Positions 15,924-25,157 are shown, numbered from the stretch's first letter. The stretch is DNA of 64,000 bases from JAVSMW01 sp032027005 (GCA_032027005.1 JAVSMW010000001.1:348356-412355); one strand, 5' to 3'. The notes: generated from the sequence alone by a model not told the origin. A program made the numbers and translations.

Positions 15924-16512
15924 TTACTTCTTCACCTTTACGTTTTAGCTGCAGGATTAACCGGACTTCGCCCCGGCCCAGATTCAGCTGTTTAGCAATC
16001 TCGGCCTCCTGGTAGCCCAGATTGGCCATGGTATAAATAAGCTGATGTTTGACCGGTACATCTGACTCAGCTTCCCTTGGGTTCACTATACCCGGTTTTG
16101 CTGAGGACCTTTCCTTCTTGCGGGGAAATAAAATTGTCTTCCTGACTGAAGCCGATTTTATATTTAGACCTGGTCCAGCCTGAGGTTCTCTATGGTTGTC
16201 AAGAGGCTCAAGTGTGCCTGAGTAATTTTCACTTGGCTGCTCCGGACCCTTGGTTTCAATTGCAGAAACAGCAGTTTCTTTAATTGATCGTCTCGTTTCA
16301 TGCACAGTTGTCGTAATTTCCTCCACAACCTTTTCTGATACCGCTTTCAGCTGTTCCAACAGGGAACTGACTTCTATTTTTGCTTTGCCAAGTTCATCCT
16401 TAATTTTTTTATATTCAGCCAGTTCCTCCCGCTCCCGGGTAGCCTGGCTGCGCCCCAGCCAGAAGGATAAAATTACAAACACCAATCCCGCTGCCGCCAA
16501 AAAATTGACCAC
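15916..16512 (-). CDS. DUF6115/SwrB-like anchored protein
   Basis: The 198-residue protein has an N-terminal membrane anchor (about residues 4-18), a charged coiled-coil (about 22-70), a disordered middle, and a C-terminal helix-turn-helix-like segment (NLGYQEAEIAKQLNLGRGEVR, about 170-189). This layout and its position just after the sigD/fapA region match YlxL/SwrB of B. subtilis, which promotes assembly of the flagellar export apparatus and swarming. Similarity is architectural, so the functional assignment is moderate. The start is GTG. Confidence 0.7.
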   Translation of the reverse strand: MVNFLAAAGLVFVILSFWLGRSQATREREELAEYKKIKDELGKAKIEVSSLLEQLKAVSEKVVEEITTTVHETRRSIKETAVSAIETKGPEQPSENYSGTLEPLDNHREPQAGPGLNIKSASVRKTILFPRKKERSSAKPGIVNPREAESDVPVKHQLIYTMANLGYQEAEIAKQLNLGRGEVRLILQLKRKGEEVNG

Positions 16513-16530
16513 TTCATCACACCCTTGCTT

Positions 16531-16851
16531 CTATATTTTTATATCCAGAAAGTTGCCCTTAACAGGATCTTTGTCCTTAATCTTTGTTTCGTCATTATCC
16601 CGTTGCTGATGACTTTCGTGATGTTCAGAATCCTGCCCCCGGTGATTACCGCGGGTTTGCTGGTTAATTTTGCCTTCCTCTGATTTGTTTGATTGTTGCA
16701 CTTGCTGCCGTTGATGTTCCGAATGCTTGTGCAACTGAGCTGCCAGCTGCTGTTGTTGGGTTTGACTCTGCTGGTTCTGAATAGGCTGATTTTTATTCAC
16801 TTCGGAAACCTGAGGGAGCAGAACTTGTAAATCCACTGAACGCAGAGACAT
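16531..16851 (-). CDS. Glutamine/histidine-rich small protein, unknown
   Basis: A 106-residue, very hydrophilic protein that I cannot assign. Residues about 20-95 are dominated by Q, H, K, E, N and S (for example NQQSQTQQQQLAAQLHKHSE) and are probably disordered. Two short ordered ends stand out: LQVLLPQVSEV near the N-terminus and NFLDIKI at the C-terminus. The start is well supported (GGTGGTGAATTAAT before the ATG). It lies between fapA and the SwrB-like gene on the same transcript. The ordered ends may be binding peptides, which is speculation. Confidence 0.65.
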   Translation of the reverse strand: MSLRSVDLQVLLPQVSEVNKNQPIQNQQSQTQQQQLAAQLHKHSEHQRQQVQQSNKSEEGKINQQTRGNHRGQDSEHHESHQQRDNDETKIKDKDPVKGNFLDIKI

Positions 16852-16868
16852 ATTAATTCACCACCCGA

Positions 16869-18533
16869 TCATTTATAGGGGGTTGCTTTGATTTCTTCTC
16901 CTATCTTGACTAAACAGGTATAGTTATGATTATCATTGATACGGGTACTTGCTGAGCCGATGGTAACTTTTACCCCGGAATAAATTAAGCCCTGGGCCAT
17001 AATTCTTCCGCGCTCTGTTTGTCTGATCTGAAGTACTACATCTTCTAGATTTTGGTTCAGTTCTTCCAGTTCGACGGTCAATTGCGCATGAATTTTGTTA
17101 ACCCGCATCAATATTGCCATTTTGTCCGGAGGTAGTTCGCCTTGAGCTTGCTTTAACTGACTTAGTAGTTTGACAGCCTTGTCAGCCTTTTCAAAATCCT
17201 GCTCTTTGGCGATTCGTAAATTATTGAGTTGATTAAACTCCAGGCGCAGTTCTGGATTAATCCCCGCTTCCAATTCAGTTGCGGTAGCCAGGGGTGAACC
17301 TACTATCTTACATTTGATGTCTTCACCTGCCCGGATAATCCCGCCAACTATTACACCCTTGCCACCAACTGTAATATTTTTTCTGGCCGAAACTTTGCTG
17401 TGCATAATAGCTTCTCCCACAATTACATCTGCACCTGCTTCAATTGTTGAATTCTCAATAAATCTCGTAAATACATGGCCACCGGCTTTTATTCTGGATT
17501 TATCTCTGCCCACTATCCCATTTTTCACCTTCAGGCTGCCGGTACATGAAACTACTCCATCAGCAATAGTATTCATGACCTCCACGTCCCCATCGGCAAC
17601 AACTTTAAAGCCTTCCCGGACACTGCCTTTAACGACCACCGTACCAATGAATTCGATATTCCCGGTATTAAAATCCACATCTCCATTAATTTCATAAACA
17701 TTAGAAACGCTCAGCTTATTCCCGGTAAGAATCACATGGCCTTTACCTGTCGCCAAAACTCTGGTGTTGTTATCTGCAAATTCCACATTTTTACCGAGGG
17801 CAAGCACCACATCCTTACCCGGTTTAGCCGGCAGTTCCTGACCTGTTACGGTATGCCCCGGAATCCCCGGCCCGGCGGGTGTCTTGACAGCTAAAACCTC
17901 TCCCGGCTCAACGTTCTGGATCAGATGCAGGTTGTAAAAATCAACCCTGCCGTCCATCATTTCCACAGGCTTGCCTCTCATAGAATTGGAATTAAATTTG
18001 TAATCAATAAAGGCATTGGGACCATTAACGGGATCGGTTCCCCGGGCAACAACCAATGGGTCAGGGACATTCTGCAAATTGACAGCCAAATCAATAATGT
18101 CGTCCCTGAGGCCATATACAACATTTTTCTCCCGGAGAGCGTTTTCGATATCCTGCCTGGTCAAAGGAGAGCCGCCACTTGGGGTAATCACCGTCAGATA
18201 AGCCTCCATCTTATTGGAACTAAGCTCTACAATAATATTACCTGCTGAATTTTTATGATTCTGGGGTGGTGCGATTTTGACCGGCAGCCCGGTCATCTCC
18301 AGGGCAGCCAGACGTATCCTGGCTAAATCAGGATTTTGAATTTTTCGAGACTCAACCAGACGAATGGCTTCTTCCGGGTCTACAACTATGTTGGGATTCT
18401 GCGGACTATGAACAGCAATGTAGACACCATCTTCCCGATAATCCAATTGTATTCTGTCTTCCAGCGACTTTGCGCTAATTTCGTCTGCCCATTTAACAAT
18501 TTGATCAAATTCAGAATTACTTCCACCTGACAT
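16869..18533 (-). CDS. fapA: FapA-type polymer-forming protein (DUF342)
   Basis: A 554-residue DUF342 protein (flagellar assembly protein A). The N-terminal half is a globular domain. A right-handed beta-helix core follows (about residues 230-420) with repeated hydrophobic-turn units such as VVVKGSVREGFKVVADGDVEV and GVIVGGIIRAGEDIKC. The C-terminus holds a coiled coil (about 440-520). Homologues are linked to polar localisation and assembly of flagella in some bacteria; the biochemical role is not settled. It follows sigD by 18 bases with a good ribosome site (GAGGTGG). Confidence 0.88.
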   Translation of the reverse strand: MSGGSNSEFDQIVKWADEISAKSLEDRIQLDYREDGVYIAVHSPQNPNIVVDPEEAIRLVESRKIQNPDLARIRLAALEMTGLPVKIAPPQNHKNSAGNIIVELSSNKMEAYLTVITPSGGSPLTRQDIENALREKNVVYGLRDDIIDLAVNLQNVPDPLVVARGTDPVNGPNAFIDYKFNSNSMRGKPVEMMDGRVDFYNLHLIQNVEPGEVLAVKTPAGPGIPGHTVTGQELPAKPGKDVVLALGKNVEFADNNTRVLATGKGHVILTGNKLSVSNVYEINGDVDFNTGNIEFIGTVVVKGSVREGFKVVADGDVEVMNTIADGVVSCTGSLKVKNGIVGRDKSRIKAGGHVFTRFIENSTIEAGADVIVGEAIMHSKVSARKNITVGGKGVIVGGIIRAGEDIKCKIVGSPLATATELEAGINPELRLEFNQLNNLRIAKEQDFEKADKAVKLLSQLKQAQGELPPDKMAILMRVNKIHAQLTVELEELNQNLEDVVLQIRQTERGRIMAQGLIYSGVKVTIGSASTRINDNHNYTCLVKIGEEIKATPYK

Positions 18534-18551
18534 ACGCCCACCTCCTATGTA

Positions 18552-19340
18552 TTAGATAATTTTTTTCTTAACTCTGCTGAGACGTCCCCGCAGCCTTAAA
18601 ATTGCTTTGGTATGCATCTGGGAAATTCTGGATTCGGAAACCCCCAAGACTTTGCCAATCTCCTTTAAGGTCAGACCTTCATAATAATACAGGGCTATAA
18701 CCAGTTTTTCCCGCTCCGGCAGCTTGTTAATGGCATCAGTCAAAATCCTTTTCTGCTCCCCAAACATTACCATTGACGCAGGGTCTTCAGCATTTTGGTC
18801 CCGAATAGTGTCAATAATTCTCACCGCATTACGGCCATTATTATCAATGCTCCAGAGGTCATCCAGAGAAATAAATGAGGAAAAACTTGTTTCCATCAGA
18901 AGATGGGAAAACTGTTTTTGTGTCATACTAAGAGCTGCACATATTTCTTCATCTGTAGCTGCCCGGCCCAACTGATGTTCCAGTCTCGCATAGGTTTGTT
19001 CAAGTTCTTTGGCTTTTTGCCTAACTGTATAGGGTACCCAGTCCATTGAACGCAAGCCGTCCCAAATTGCCCCACGAATTCGCGAAATAGCATATGTTTC
19101 AAATTTTATGTTGCGCTCTATTTCAAATTTTTCAATGGCATCAATCAACCCAAAAATGCCATAACTTATTAAATCATCCTGGGAGACGTTTGACGGCAAT
19201 GAAATTGACATTCGTCCGGCCACATATTTAACCAGATTGGCATACTCTAAAATCAGCTGTTCCCTGGCCGGGAAGTCCATCTGAATTTTATACCGCACCC
19301 ATAAACCTGTCAGGTCTGCTTTAGTCTGAGCAGAATTCAT
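18552..19340 (-). CDS. sigD: RNA polymerase sigma factor for flagellar genes (SigD/FliA/WhiG)
   Basis: Sigma-28 family factor that directs transcription of late flagellar, motor and chemotaxis genes. At 262 residues it has region 2 (LVKYVAGRMSISLP; DDLISYGIFGLIDAIEKFE), region 3 (RIRGAIWDGLRSMDWVPYTVRQKA) and region 4 (LPEREKLVIALYYYEGLTLKEIGKVLGVSESRISQMH split across about residues 200-245). Its place at the end of the long operon is as in B. subtilis, where distance from the promoter limits SigD and so the fraction of motile cells. The anti-sigma factor FlgM is not in this window. Confidence 0.95.
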   Translation of the reverse strand: MNSAQTKADLTGLWVRYKIQMDFPAREQLILEYANLVKYVAGRMSISLPSNVSQDDLISYGIFGLIDAIEKFEIERNIKFETYAISRIRGAIWDGLRSMDWVPYTVRQKAKELEQTYARLEHQLGRAATDEEICAALSMTQKQFSHLLMETSFSSFISLDDLWSIDNNGRNAVRIIDTIRDQNAEDPASMVMFGEQKRILTDAINKLPEREKLVIALYYYEGLTLKEIGKVLGVSESRISQMHTKAILRLRGRLSRVKKKII

Positions 19341-19361
19341 AATTACCTCCTGAGGGAATTA

Positions 19362-19784
19362 TTAATCTTCAAAGCCCATTTTTCTAATTATTTCAGCTGC
19401 CTTCTGAGGATCATTGTTAATAATCCTGGTCACCTGGGGGTCAATTTGCCTGGCTGAAATTGGGATAAATTCACCTGAACCATTAGGCGGATCGGTGAAT
19501 ACAGCGGCTTCTGGCTGAGTATTCTGGTCAGTGGAATCTGTGATTGTCAGATCAAGATTTGTCCCCAGATTTTCATCTTCCTGATTTATTTCGGCATCCT
19601 GCGTGGGAGGAAAAACATAAACTGAAATTACCTTCCCAAGTACTCCTGTCAAAACCGTAAACAAAACGGCTGACATAACAGCCCTGATTAGACTGGCCGA
19701 CACGGAAACCTCGGAAGTTACCCCGATTATGAACATCATTAGAAATATCAGCGTGAAAATAGCTGTATATAAACCGAAATGCAC
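19362..19784 (-). CDS. Two-helix membrane protein, unknown
   Basis: A 140-residue protein that I do not recognise. Two hydrophobic helices (about residues 4-24 and 30-55) form a hairpin in the membrane. An acidic, probably flexible linker follows (about 58-110, rich in D, E, N and T), then a small C-terminal helix-turn-helix-like piece (ARQIDPQVTRIINNDPQKAAEIIRKMG). The start is a GTG with AAGGAGGA at 7 nt. It lies between cheD and sigD, so it may act in chemotaxis, motility or sigma-factor control; nothing in sequence decides. Confidence 0.7.
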   Translation of the reverse strand: MHFGLYTAIFTLIFLMMFIIGVTSEVSVSASLIRAVMSAVLFTVLTGVLGKVISVYVFPPTQDAEINQEDENLGTNLDLTITDSTDQNTQPEAAVFTDPPNGSGEFIPISARQIDPQVTRIINNDPQKAAEIIRKMGFED

Positions 19785-19796
19785 CAGGGATCCTCC

Positions 19797-20279
19797 TTAA
19801 ATGAATTTTTCTCCAAGACTGATGGTTTTTATAAAAAGCTTATTGTTTTCCGGATAAAACTCGATGGTCCGGCCATAATTGCCACCAGTGTCCTGAGCCG
19901 TAATGCGGATTCTTAGCTGGGCCAAAACAGTCTTAACTGCTTCCACATTGCGATCTCCTATTTTCATAATCTCATTATCGCTGTAAAAGGAAAACATTTG
20001 GGCTCCACCGGCTATTTTGGCAGTTAAACGTGATTTATCGGCACCCATCTTTTTCATTTGTTCTATCAGCCACGGCAGGGCAGTATCAGCAAACTTGGCA
20101 TCATTACCGGTTTTCCCCAAGCTGCTGGAGGGCAGCATAACATGAGCCATTCCAGCAACTCGGGTTACATTGTCCCAAAGACAGACACCTACACACGAAC
20201 CTAATCCACAGGTTTGCAGGATATCGGGGGGTGCAGCAATATTCAAATCAGCCATCCCGATTTTAATAATTTTTGCCAC
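19797..20279 (-). CDS. cheD: Chemoreceptor glutamine deamidase CheD
   Basis: Deamidates glutamines on chemoreceptors and, in B. subtilis, binds CheC and raises its phosphatase activity. The catalytic cysteine is in TCGLGSCVGVCLWD and the histidine in AGMAHVMLP; a conserved threonine precedes the cysteine. The GTG start at 20279 shares its G with the cheC stop (TAGTG), implying coupled translation in equal amounts, and gives 160 residues. An ATG eight codons upstream lacks a ribosome site. Confidence 0.93.
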   Translation of the reverse strand: MAKIIKIGMADLNIAAPPDILQTCGLGSCVGVCLWDNVTRVAGMAHVMLPSSSLGKTGNDAKFADTALPWLIEQMKKMGADKSRLTAKIAGGAQMFSFYSDNEIMKIGDRNVEAVKTVLAQLRIRITAQDTGGNYGRTIEFYPENNKLFIKTISLGEKFI

Positions 20280-20896
20280 TACACCTTCACCCCTATGGAA
20301 CATAGTATCTTTTCCAAAGAACCTGCTGCCGGAAGTAAAAAGAAATGTCCGGCCACGTTTTCTTCGGTCTCCGTAAATACTGTGGTGAGAAGAAGGGCAT
20401 GGTCCCCGGCAACGCCGATCTGGGCCAGAACTGTATCTAATATCGCCCCTGCCATATCAATGGCCAATGCCGGAACGGAAGGGATGAAGTCTAGATTGGT
20501 AAAGCTTGATAAAGAATTTAAGTAAGCACCTGTAACTACATTTGCCAGCTCAGCCAGAGCTGACTTGCCCATTTCCGCAATAGTCTCTTCATAGTAGCCA
20601 TCAGCCTCCAGCATTTTATCAGCCAAAAATTTAGCACTTTTGATGGGAAATAAGAAAAGTATATTACAGGGTGCATGTCCTTCTACGCTCGTGAAAATTC
20701 CCGTAACTAGGGCTTCAGGCCCTCCGACTTCATAGGGTACTTCGGCGAAGGGTAAAATTTTAACCGCTGGCACTGACATGCCGATTTTTCGCTCCATTAA
20801 TTGAGATAAAGCTGTGGCCCCATTACCGGCCCCGATAGACCCAATTTCAACAAAAGCATCTAATTGAAATTCAGAAATATGATCAAAGGTCTGCAT
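20279..20896 (-). CDS. cheC: CheY-P phosphatase CheC
   Basis: Dephosphorylates CheY-P and, with CheD, forms the adaptation feedback of the B. subtilis-type system. The 205-residue protein has the two pseudo-symmetric active sites of the CheC/CheX/FliY family. Site 2 is intact (SALAELANVV; E and N at the expected ExxN spacing). Site 1 reads DAFVEIGSIGAGN, with serine where the consensus has asparagine (EIGN). In B. subtilis the second site carries most of the activity, so the enzyme is probably still active. The gene is coupled to cheD. Confidence 0.93.
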   Translation of the reverse strand: MQTFDHISEFQLDAFVEIGSIGAGNGATALSQLMERKIGMSVPAVKILPFAEVPYEVGGPEALVTGIFTSVEGHAPCNILFLFPIKSAKFLADKMLEADGYYEETIAEMGKSALAELANVVTGAYLNSLSSFTNLDFIPSVPALAIDMAGAILDTVLAQIGVAGDHALLLTTVFTETEENVAGHFFLLPAAGSLEKILCSIGVKV

Positions 20897-20910
20897 CCCA
20901 CTCCTCCTTC

Positions 20911-21348
20911 TTAGACTTCAGCATTAAGACCCAGGATTTTCTCCAGGTTCAGCATAATTATCAGACGCTGGCCAATCTTCCCTATTCCGGTAAAAAATTC
21001 AGTGTTAATGCTGCCCGAACCTGTAGGCAGATGTTCAATTAAATCTCCCTGCAGCCTGATTACTTCAGATACGCTGTCAACCAAAATTCCTACCAGGGTG
21101 CCCTGAGAATCAGTGATAACGATCCTTGTTGTCTCTCCGTAGTCTCCGGTGGGCAGATTAAACCTCTTTCTGATATCCAAGACAGGAATCACCCGCCCTC
21201 TGAGATTGATGACACCGAAGATGTAAGGAGTAGCATGTGGGACCCTGGTTATTTCCTGAAGTCTGATGATTTCCTGGACACTTCCGATATCTAATCCATA
21301 TTCCTCACCTTCAATAACACAGGCGACCACTTGTACTTCATTCTTCAT
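20911..21348 (-). CDS. cheW: Chemotaxis coupling protein CheW
   Basis: Adaptor that links receptors to CheA. The 145-residue single CheW domain starts with VVACVIEGEEYGLDIGSVQEI and has the INLRGRVIPVLDIRKRF signature (about residues 47-63) and IVITDSQGTLVGILVDSVSEV (about 77-97). Strong ribosome site (GGGGG). It is the only CheW in the window. Confidence 0.95.
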   Translation of the reverse strand: MKNEVQVVACVIEGEEYGLDIGSVQEIIRLQEITRVPHATPYIFGVINLRGRVIPVLDIRKRFNLPTGDYGETTRIVITDSQGTLVGILVDSVSEVIRLQGDLIEHLPTGSGSINTEFFTGIGKIGQRLIIMLNLEKILGLNAEV

Positions 21349-21359
21349 TGTTTTTCCCC

Positions 21360-23366
21360 CTAAAACAGGCTGGCAATATCAATAATCAGGGACACCTGTC
21401 CACTGCCCAAAATGGTAGCTCCCGCGATAACCGGGATGTTGCCAAGTAATTTACCAAGAGGTTTAATGACTATCTCCTGCTGTCCGAGTAAGCTGTCGAC
21501 TATCAATCCGATCCTTCTGTTTCCTTTACGAACTATTACAATGTTAATCTCTTCTTCTTTAGGAAGATCAGAAGGCGGTACTTCCAGAACCTGATTTAAT
21601 CTAACCAGAGGCAGCACAGCACCTCTTTGCAGCATAACTTCCTGTTCCTGAATTTTATTTAATTCGGCAGGTAAAATACTGGTTGTTTCCGCAATAAAGG
21701 TAAGTGGGATAGCATAGGTTTCTCGTTCAATTGACACCAGCAAAGCCTGAATTATAGCTAAAGTCAGGGGCAGCTGGATTTTGAATTTAGTTCCCTGCTC
21801 CGGAACGCTCTCTAACTGTAAACTCCCGCTAAGAGCTTCAATTTTGCTCTTTACAGCGTCCAGCCCTACTCCCCTTCCCGACACATCAGTTACTTTTTCG
21901 GCGGTACTAAAACCCGGTAAAAACACCAAACCGTTTACAGCCTGTGTTTCCATCACCTGAGCTTCCTGAGGCAATAAAAGCCCTTTTTGGACTGCTTTTT
22001 TGACGATTTTTTCCGGGTCCAGGCCTTTTCCGTCATCAATAACTTCAATAATTACATTGTTGCCCTCATGCCTGGCGGTCAGAGCAACTCTGCCGCCCTC
22101 CGGCTTACCAGCCGCAATACGTGCAGCAGGTTCTTCGATACCATGGTCAACAGCGTTCCTTAACAAATGGACTAGGGGATCCCCTATTTCGTCAATGACA
22201 TTTCTGTCAAGTTCTGTCTCGCTGCCCTCAATAACAAGTTCTATTTCTTTACTCAAATCTCTGGCTAAATCCCTGACCATGCGGGGGAATCTGCTAAAGA
22301 CATGTTCTATCGGAACCATGCGGACCTTCATGACGACATTTTGTAAATCTGTGGTGATACGATCAATCTGTTCTGTGGTTTCACTCAAATCTGGTATTTG
22401 CGCGTTTCGGCCGATCTGTTCAAGCCTCGTTTTATTGATTACCAGTTCACCAACGAGATTCATCAGGCTATCCAGCCTGGCAGTGTCAACTCTGATGGTC
22501 TGACTGGTTTTAACTTTGGCCTGTACTGCCTGAAGCTGGTTTTTTTTAGGCGCAGCCTGAACTTCCGGTGTCGGCTGAAGATTAGCCTGCTGCGCAGTAG
22601 ACCGTGCGTTGCCCATGGCATTCAGGGAGGTGAATACTTCAGTGATTGATTTTATCTCCGGTTCATTTACCTCGGCGATGCTGATTAATCCCCGGCGGAC
22701 AACATCCCGAGGCTCCCGTGAGATGATGATAAGATCAAAACTGCTGCCAAATTTCTCTTCCTCAATCTCATGAACGTTAGGTATACACTTAATTATTTCG
22801 CCGATCTCCTCCATATTCTTAAAAACCATAAAGGCCCGTGCCGATTTCATGACACAGCGGGAATCTATATTAACAATCAGGTGGTAGCACTCAAAACCCA
22901 AGTCAATCGCCTGTCTGATCAGATTTTTTTCGTACTCATTAAATTCAAAGGAAGTGACTATATTGTTATCCGGCTCAGGCTGAAACAGAGCATGAGCACA
23001 ATTTTTGAGATCGGCTGCCAGGCTGTCGATAGGCAGGCTGCCGGTCCCCCCATCGGCAATGTTTGAAATCATATTATCCAACATATCCAGACTCTTAAAT
23101 AACAAGTCGATGATTATTTTTGAGTTTCTAATTTCCCCATTCCGCAATTTGTGCAGCACATTCTCCATATCATGAGTTAACTCGGTGACCTGAGTGAATC
23201 CCATCGTCGCTGACATACCTTTTAATGTATGGGCGGAGCGAAATATATTGTCAAGAGTCTCTCTGCAGTCCGGTGATCCTTCAAGTTCGAGCAGGAATTC
23301 GTTGAGTTTCTGCAGATGTTCTCTGGCTTCTTCCAAAAACACATTTATATACTGACTCATATTCAT
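21360..23366 (-). CDS. cheA: Chemotaxis histidine kinase CheA
   Basis: Autophosphorylates on receptor signals and passes the phosphate to CheY and CheB. Domains in order: HPt (about residues 1-105) with the phospho-accepting histidine at about position 46 in SAHTLKGMSATMGF; a linker and P2-like CheY-binding region (about 140-255); dimerisation (about 295-350); HATPase with the N-box HLLRNAVDHGIEEP and GGRVALTARHEG, followed by the G2 loop SGRGVGLD; and a C-terminal CheW-like domain. The ATG at 23366 has GGAGGGG at 6 nt, giving 668 residues. An ATG eleven codons upstream is unsupported. Confidence 0.95.
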   Translation of the reverse strand: MNMSQYINVFLEEAREHLQKLNEFLLELEGSPDCRETLDNIFRSAHTLKGMSATMGFTQVTELTHDMENVLHKLRNGEIRNSKIIIDLLFKSLDMLDNMISNIADGGTGSLPIDSLAADLKNCAHALFQPEPDNNIVTSFEFNEYEKNLIRQAIDLGFECYHLIVNIDSRCVMKSARAFMVFKNMEEIGEIIKCIPNVHEIEEEKFGSSFDLIIISREPRDVVRRGLISIAEVNEPEIKSITEVFTSLNAMGNARSTAQQANLQPTPEVQAAPKKNQLQAVQAKVKTSQTIRVDTARLDSLMNLVGELVINKTRLEQIGRNAQIPDLSETTEQIDRITTDLQNVVMKVRMVPIEHVFSRFPRMVRDLARDLSKEIELVIEGSETELDRNVIDEIGDPLVHLLRNAVDHGIEEPAARIAAGKPEGGRVALTARHEGNNVIIEVIDDGKGLDPEKIVKKAVQKGLLLPQEAQVMETQAVNGLVFLPGFSTAEKVTDVSGRGVGLDAVKSKIEALSGSLQLESVPEQGTKFKIQLPLTLAIIQALLVSIERETYAIPLTFIAETTSILPAELNKIQEQEVMLQRGAVLPLVRLNQVLEVPPSDLPKEEEINIVIVRKGNRRIGLIVDSLLGQQEIVIKPLGKLLGNIPVIAGATILGSGQVSLIIDIASLF

Positions 23367-23403
23367 TCGATTCCCCTCCAGCAAGTGTACTGCCTGCATA
23401 TAA

Positions 23404-24453
23404 TTAGCAATCGGATAAATTGTCCAAAATTGTATTTGCGATCAACGGTAATGGAACCGTTTTGTCGACACAGTTATTTTCTACGGCAGCTCTGGGCATT
23501 CCGTACACAATACAGGTAGATTCATGTTCTGCTATCGTGAAACCATTGACAGATTTAATTTTCTTTAATCCCTGAACACCGTCATGTCCCATCCCGGTCA
23601 ATATTACACCTATTAAAGGAATATTGCATGAGGCCACCGACTCCATCATCTTATCAACTGACGGCCGTAATCCTTCGATTGGCGGCTCATCCACCAGTTT
23701 GACAAAAAAACGTCCGCCGCAATTATTTATTGTCATATGTTTATCTCCGGGAGCAATCAGTGCCCGCCCTGCTGTAAGTTCGTCACCGTCCAGGGCCTCT
23801 GAGACATCGACCTGGGAAACTGAATTAAGGCGGTCAGCCAGCGATTTTGTAAATCCCGGCGGCATATGCTGAACTACCGCTAAACCGGCCGGAATGTTGC
23901 CCGGCAGCTTTGAAAACAATGTGTGCAAAGCCCTCGGCCCTCCCGTCGAACTCCCTATGACCACTATTTTTTTTAAACCCGGAGATTTACAAACCTTAGT
24001 TTGCCTGACATTTAGACCGGTGATTTCTTTAGATGGTTTAAGAAGGTTGTAACTTGCCCTGGCGGCAATTTTAACCTTAAGGATAAGCTCTTTTTTAATT
24101 AAGTCCATGTCAAGATAAACTTCTTGCGAAGGCTTAGCCACAAAATCAACCGCCCCCAAGGTCAACGCTCTGATAGTCGCTTCAGCCCCCATTTTAGTGT
24201 GGCTGCTGACCATTACAACCGGGCACAGGCATTCCTGCATAATAATCTTTAATGCCGTTAGCCCGTCCATCTGGGGCATTTCGATATCCAAAGTAATAAC
24301 ATCAGGCCTAAATTCCTTAACTTTTTTAATCGCATCAATACCATTAACAGCGGTTGCGACAACTTTTAAGTCCTGATCAGACTCGAGTATATCGGTAATA
24401 AATTTTCTGATAAACACGGAATCATCTACCACTACCACCCGGCATTGCTGCAT
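23404..24453 (-). CDS. cheB: Chemoreceptor methylesterase CheB
   Basis: Response-regulator-controlled esterase that removes methyl groups from receptors. The receiver domain has the acidic pair D10-D11 and the phospho-acceptor D56 (VITLDIEMPQMDG). After a linker, the esterase domain carries the catalytic serine in GSSTGGPRA, the histidine in VQHMPPGFT and the aspartate in GMGHDG. Length is 349 residues, as expected. The methyltransferase CheR is not in this window, so methylation must be completed elsewhere. Confidence 0.95.
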   Translation of the reverse strand: MQQCRVVVVDDSVFIRKFITDILESDQDLKVVATAVNGIDAIKKVKEFRPDVITLDIEMPQMDGLTALKIIMQECLCPVVMVSSHTKMGAEATIRALTLGAVDFVAKPSQEVYLDMDLIKKELILKVKIAARASYNLLKPSKEITGLNVRQTKVCKSPGLKKIVVIGSSTGGPRALHTLFSKLPGNIPAGLAVVQHMPPGFTKSLADRLNSVSQVDVSEALDGDELTAGRALIAPGDKHMTINNCGGRFFVKLVDEPPIEGLRPSVDKMMESVASCNIPLIGVILTGMGHDGVQGLKKIKSVNGFTIAEHESTCIVYGMPRAAVENNCVDKTVPLPLIANTILDNLSDC

Positions 24454-24466
24454 TCGATAATCACCT

Positions 24467-25120
24467 CTAAAGAAGTCCTTTCCTTCTCAGTTCTCGCTGC
24501 TTATTAAAAATAAATTTGATGATCTTATCTCTTTCGGACTCTTCAATGGCCGTAAACTCCAGACCGACTGAGTATTTCTGCTTGGAATTTGGCGGGTTTT
24601 CACTAAATCTGACTACCTTGCCCAAAGCTTTTGCTGAATCACTTTCTGTAAGAACTACCGTCAAATCAAGAATGTCACCGTATTTGAGCAGGGTATTGCA
24701 GGCAAACATTACTCCTCCGCCGCTTAGGTCTATAGTCGTACCTGAAAAAGTATCTCCCACTGTCTCATAATCTTCATTAACTTCAGCAAATACAATACTC
24801 AATTTCGTTTCCAGCCTGACAAAATTGCGTCTTTGGGTCCTTTTGAGATCATAAGGTTCTCCAAGAGTTACGGTCGGCGGGTTCTGCCGGTTTTGGGAAA
24901 TTAACTTGGACTTAAATGAGTATGACGCCATCTGGTCCGAAAACATCACTCTTACAATGGTTCCAGGACTTAGAGAAACAATTTGGCCTTGTTTTAGTGG
25001 AGCAGCCAGAGTTATTTTATTGCTTAAGATTCCTTCAACCCTGCTTCTATAACAATCTTTACTCTTAGGCAGTTCTATTTCAACGGGCTGATTTACTTTC
25101 AATGGCTCATAAATGCCCAT
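24467..25120 (-). CDS. PilZ-domain c-di-GMP effector (YcgR/YpfA-like)
   Basis: A 217-residue protein with an N-terminal YcgR-type beta domain (about residues 1-95) and a C-terminal PilZ domain (about 98-210). The two c-di-GMP contacts are intact: RRNFVR (about 100-105) and DLSGGG (about 131-136). In B. subtilis and E. coli such proteins bind the flagellar motor when c-di-GMP is high and slow or stop it. Placement between flhG and cheB fits a flagellar brake. It is preceded by two large hairpins, so its expression relative to the upstream genes may be adjusted. Confidence 0.88.
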   Translation of the reverse strand: MGIYEPLKVNQPVEIELPKSKDCYRSRVEGILSNKITLAAPLKQGQIVSLSPGTIVRVMFSDQMASYSFKSKLISQNRQNPPTVTLGEPYDLKRTQRRNFVRLETKLSIVFAEVNEDYETVGDTFSGTTIDLSGGGVMFACNTLLKYGDILDLTVVLTESDSAKALGKVVRFSENPPNSKQKYSVGLEFTAIEESERDKIIKFIFNKQRELRRKGLL

Positions 25121-25157
25121 TATTTACCCCTCCCTGTCCAAAAATATTTTAAATTAG

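Noticed and set aside
22000..22503. A 167-codon plus-strand frame inside cheA
   Set aside because: Antisense shadow of the CheA kinase domain; serine-rich translation typical of reverse-complement reading.
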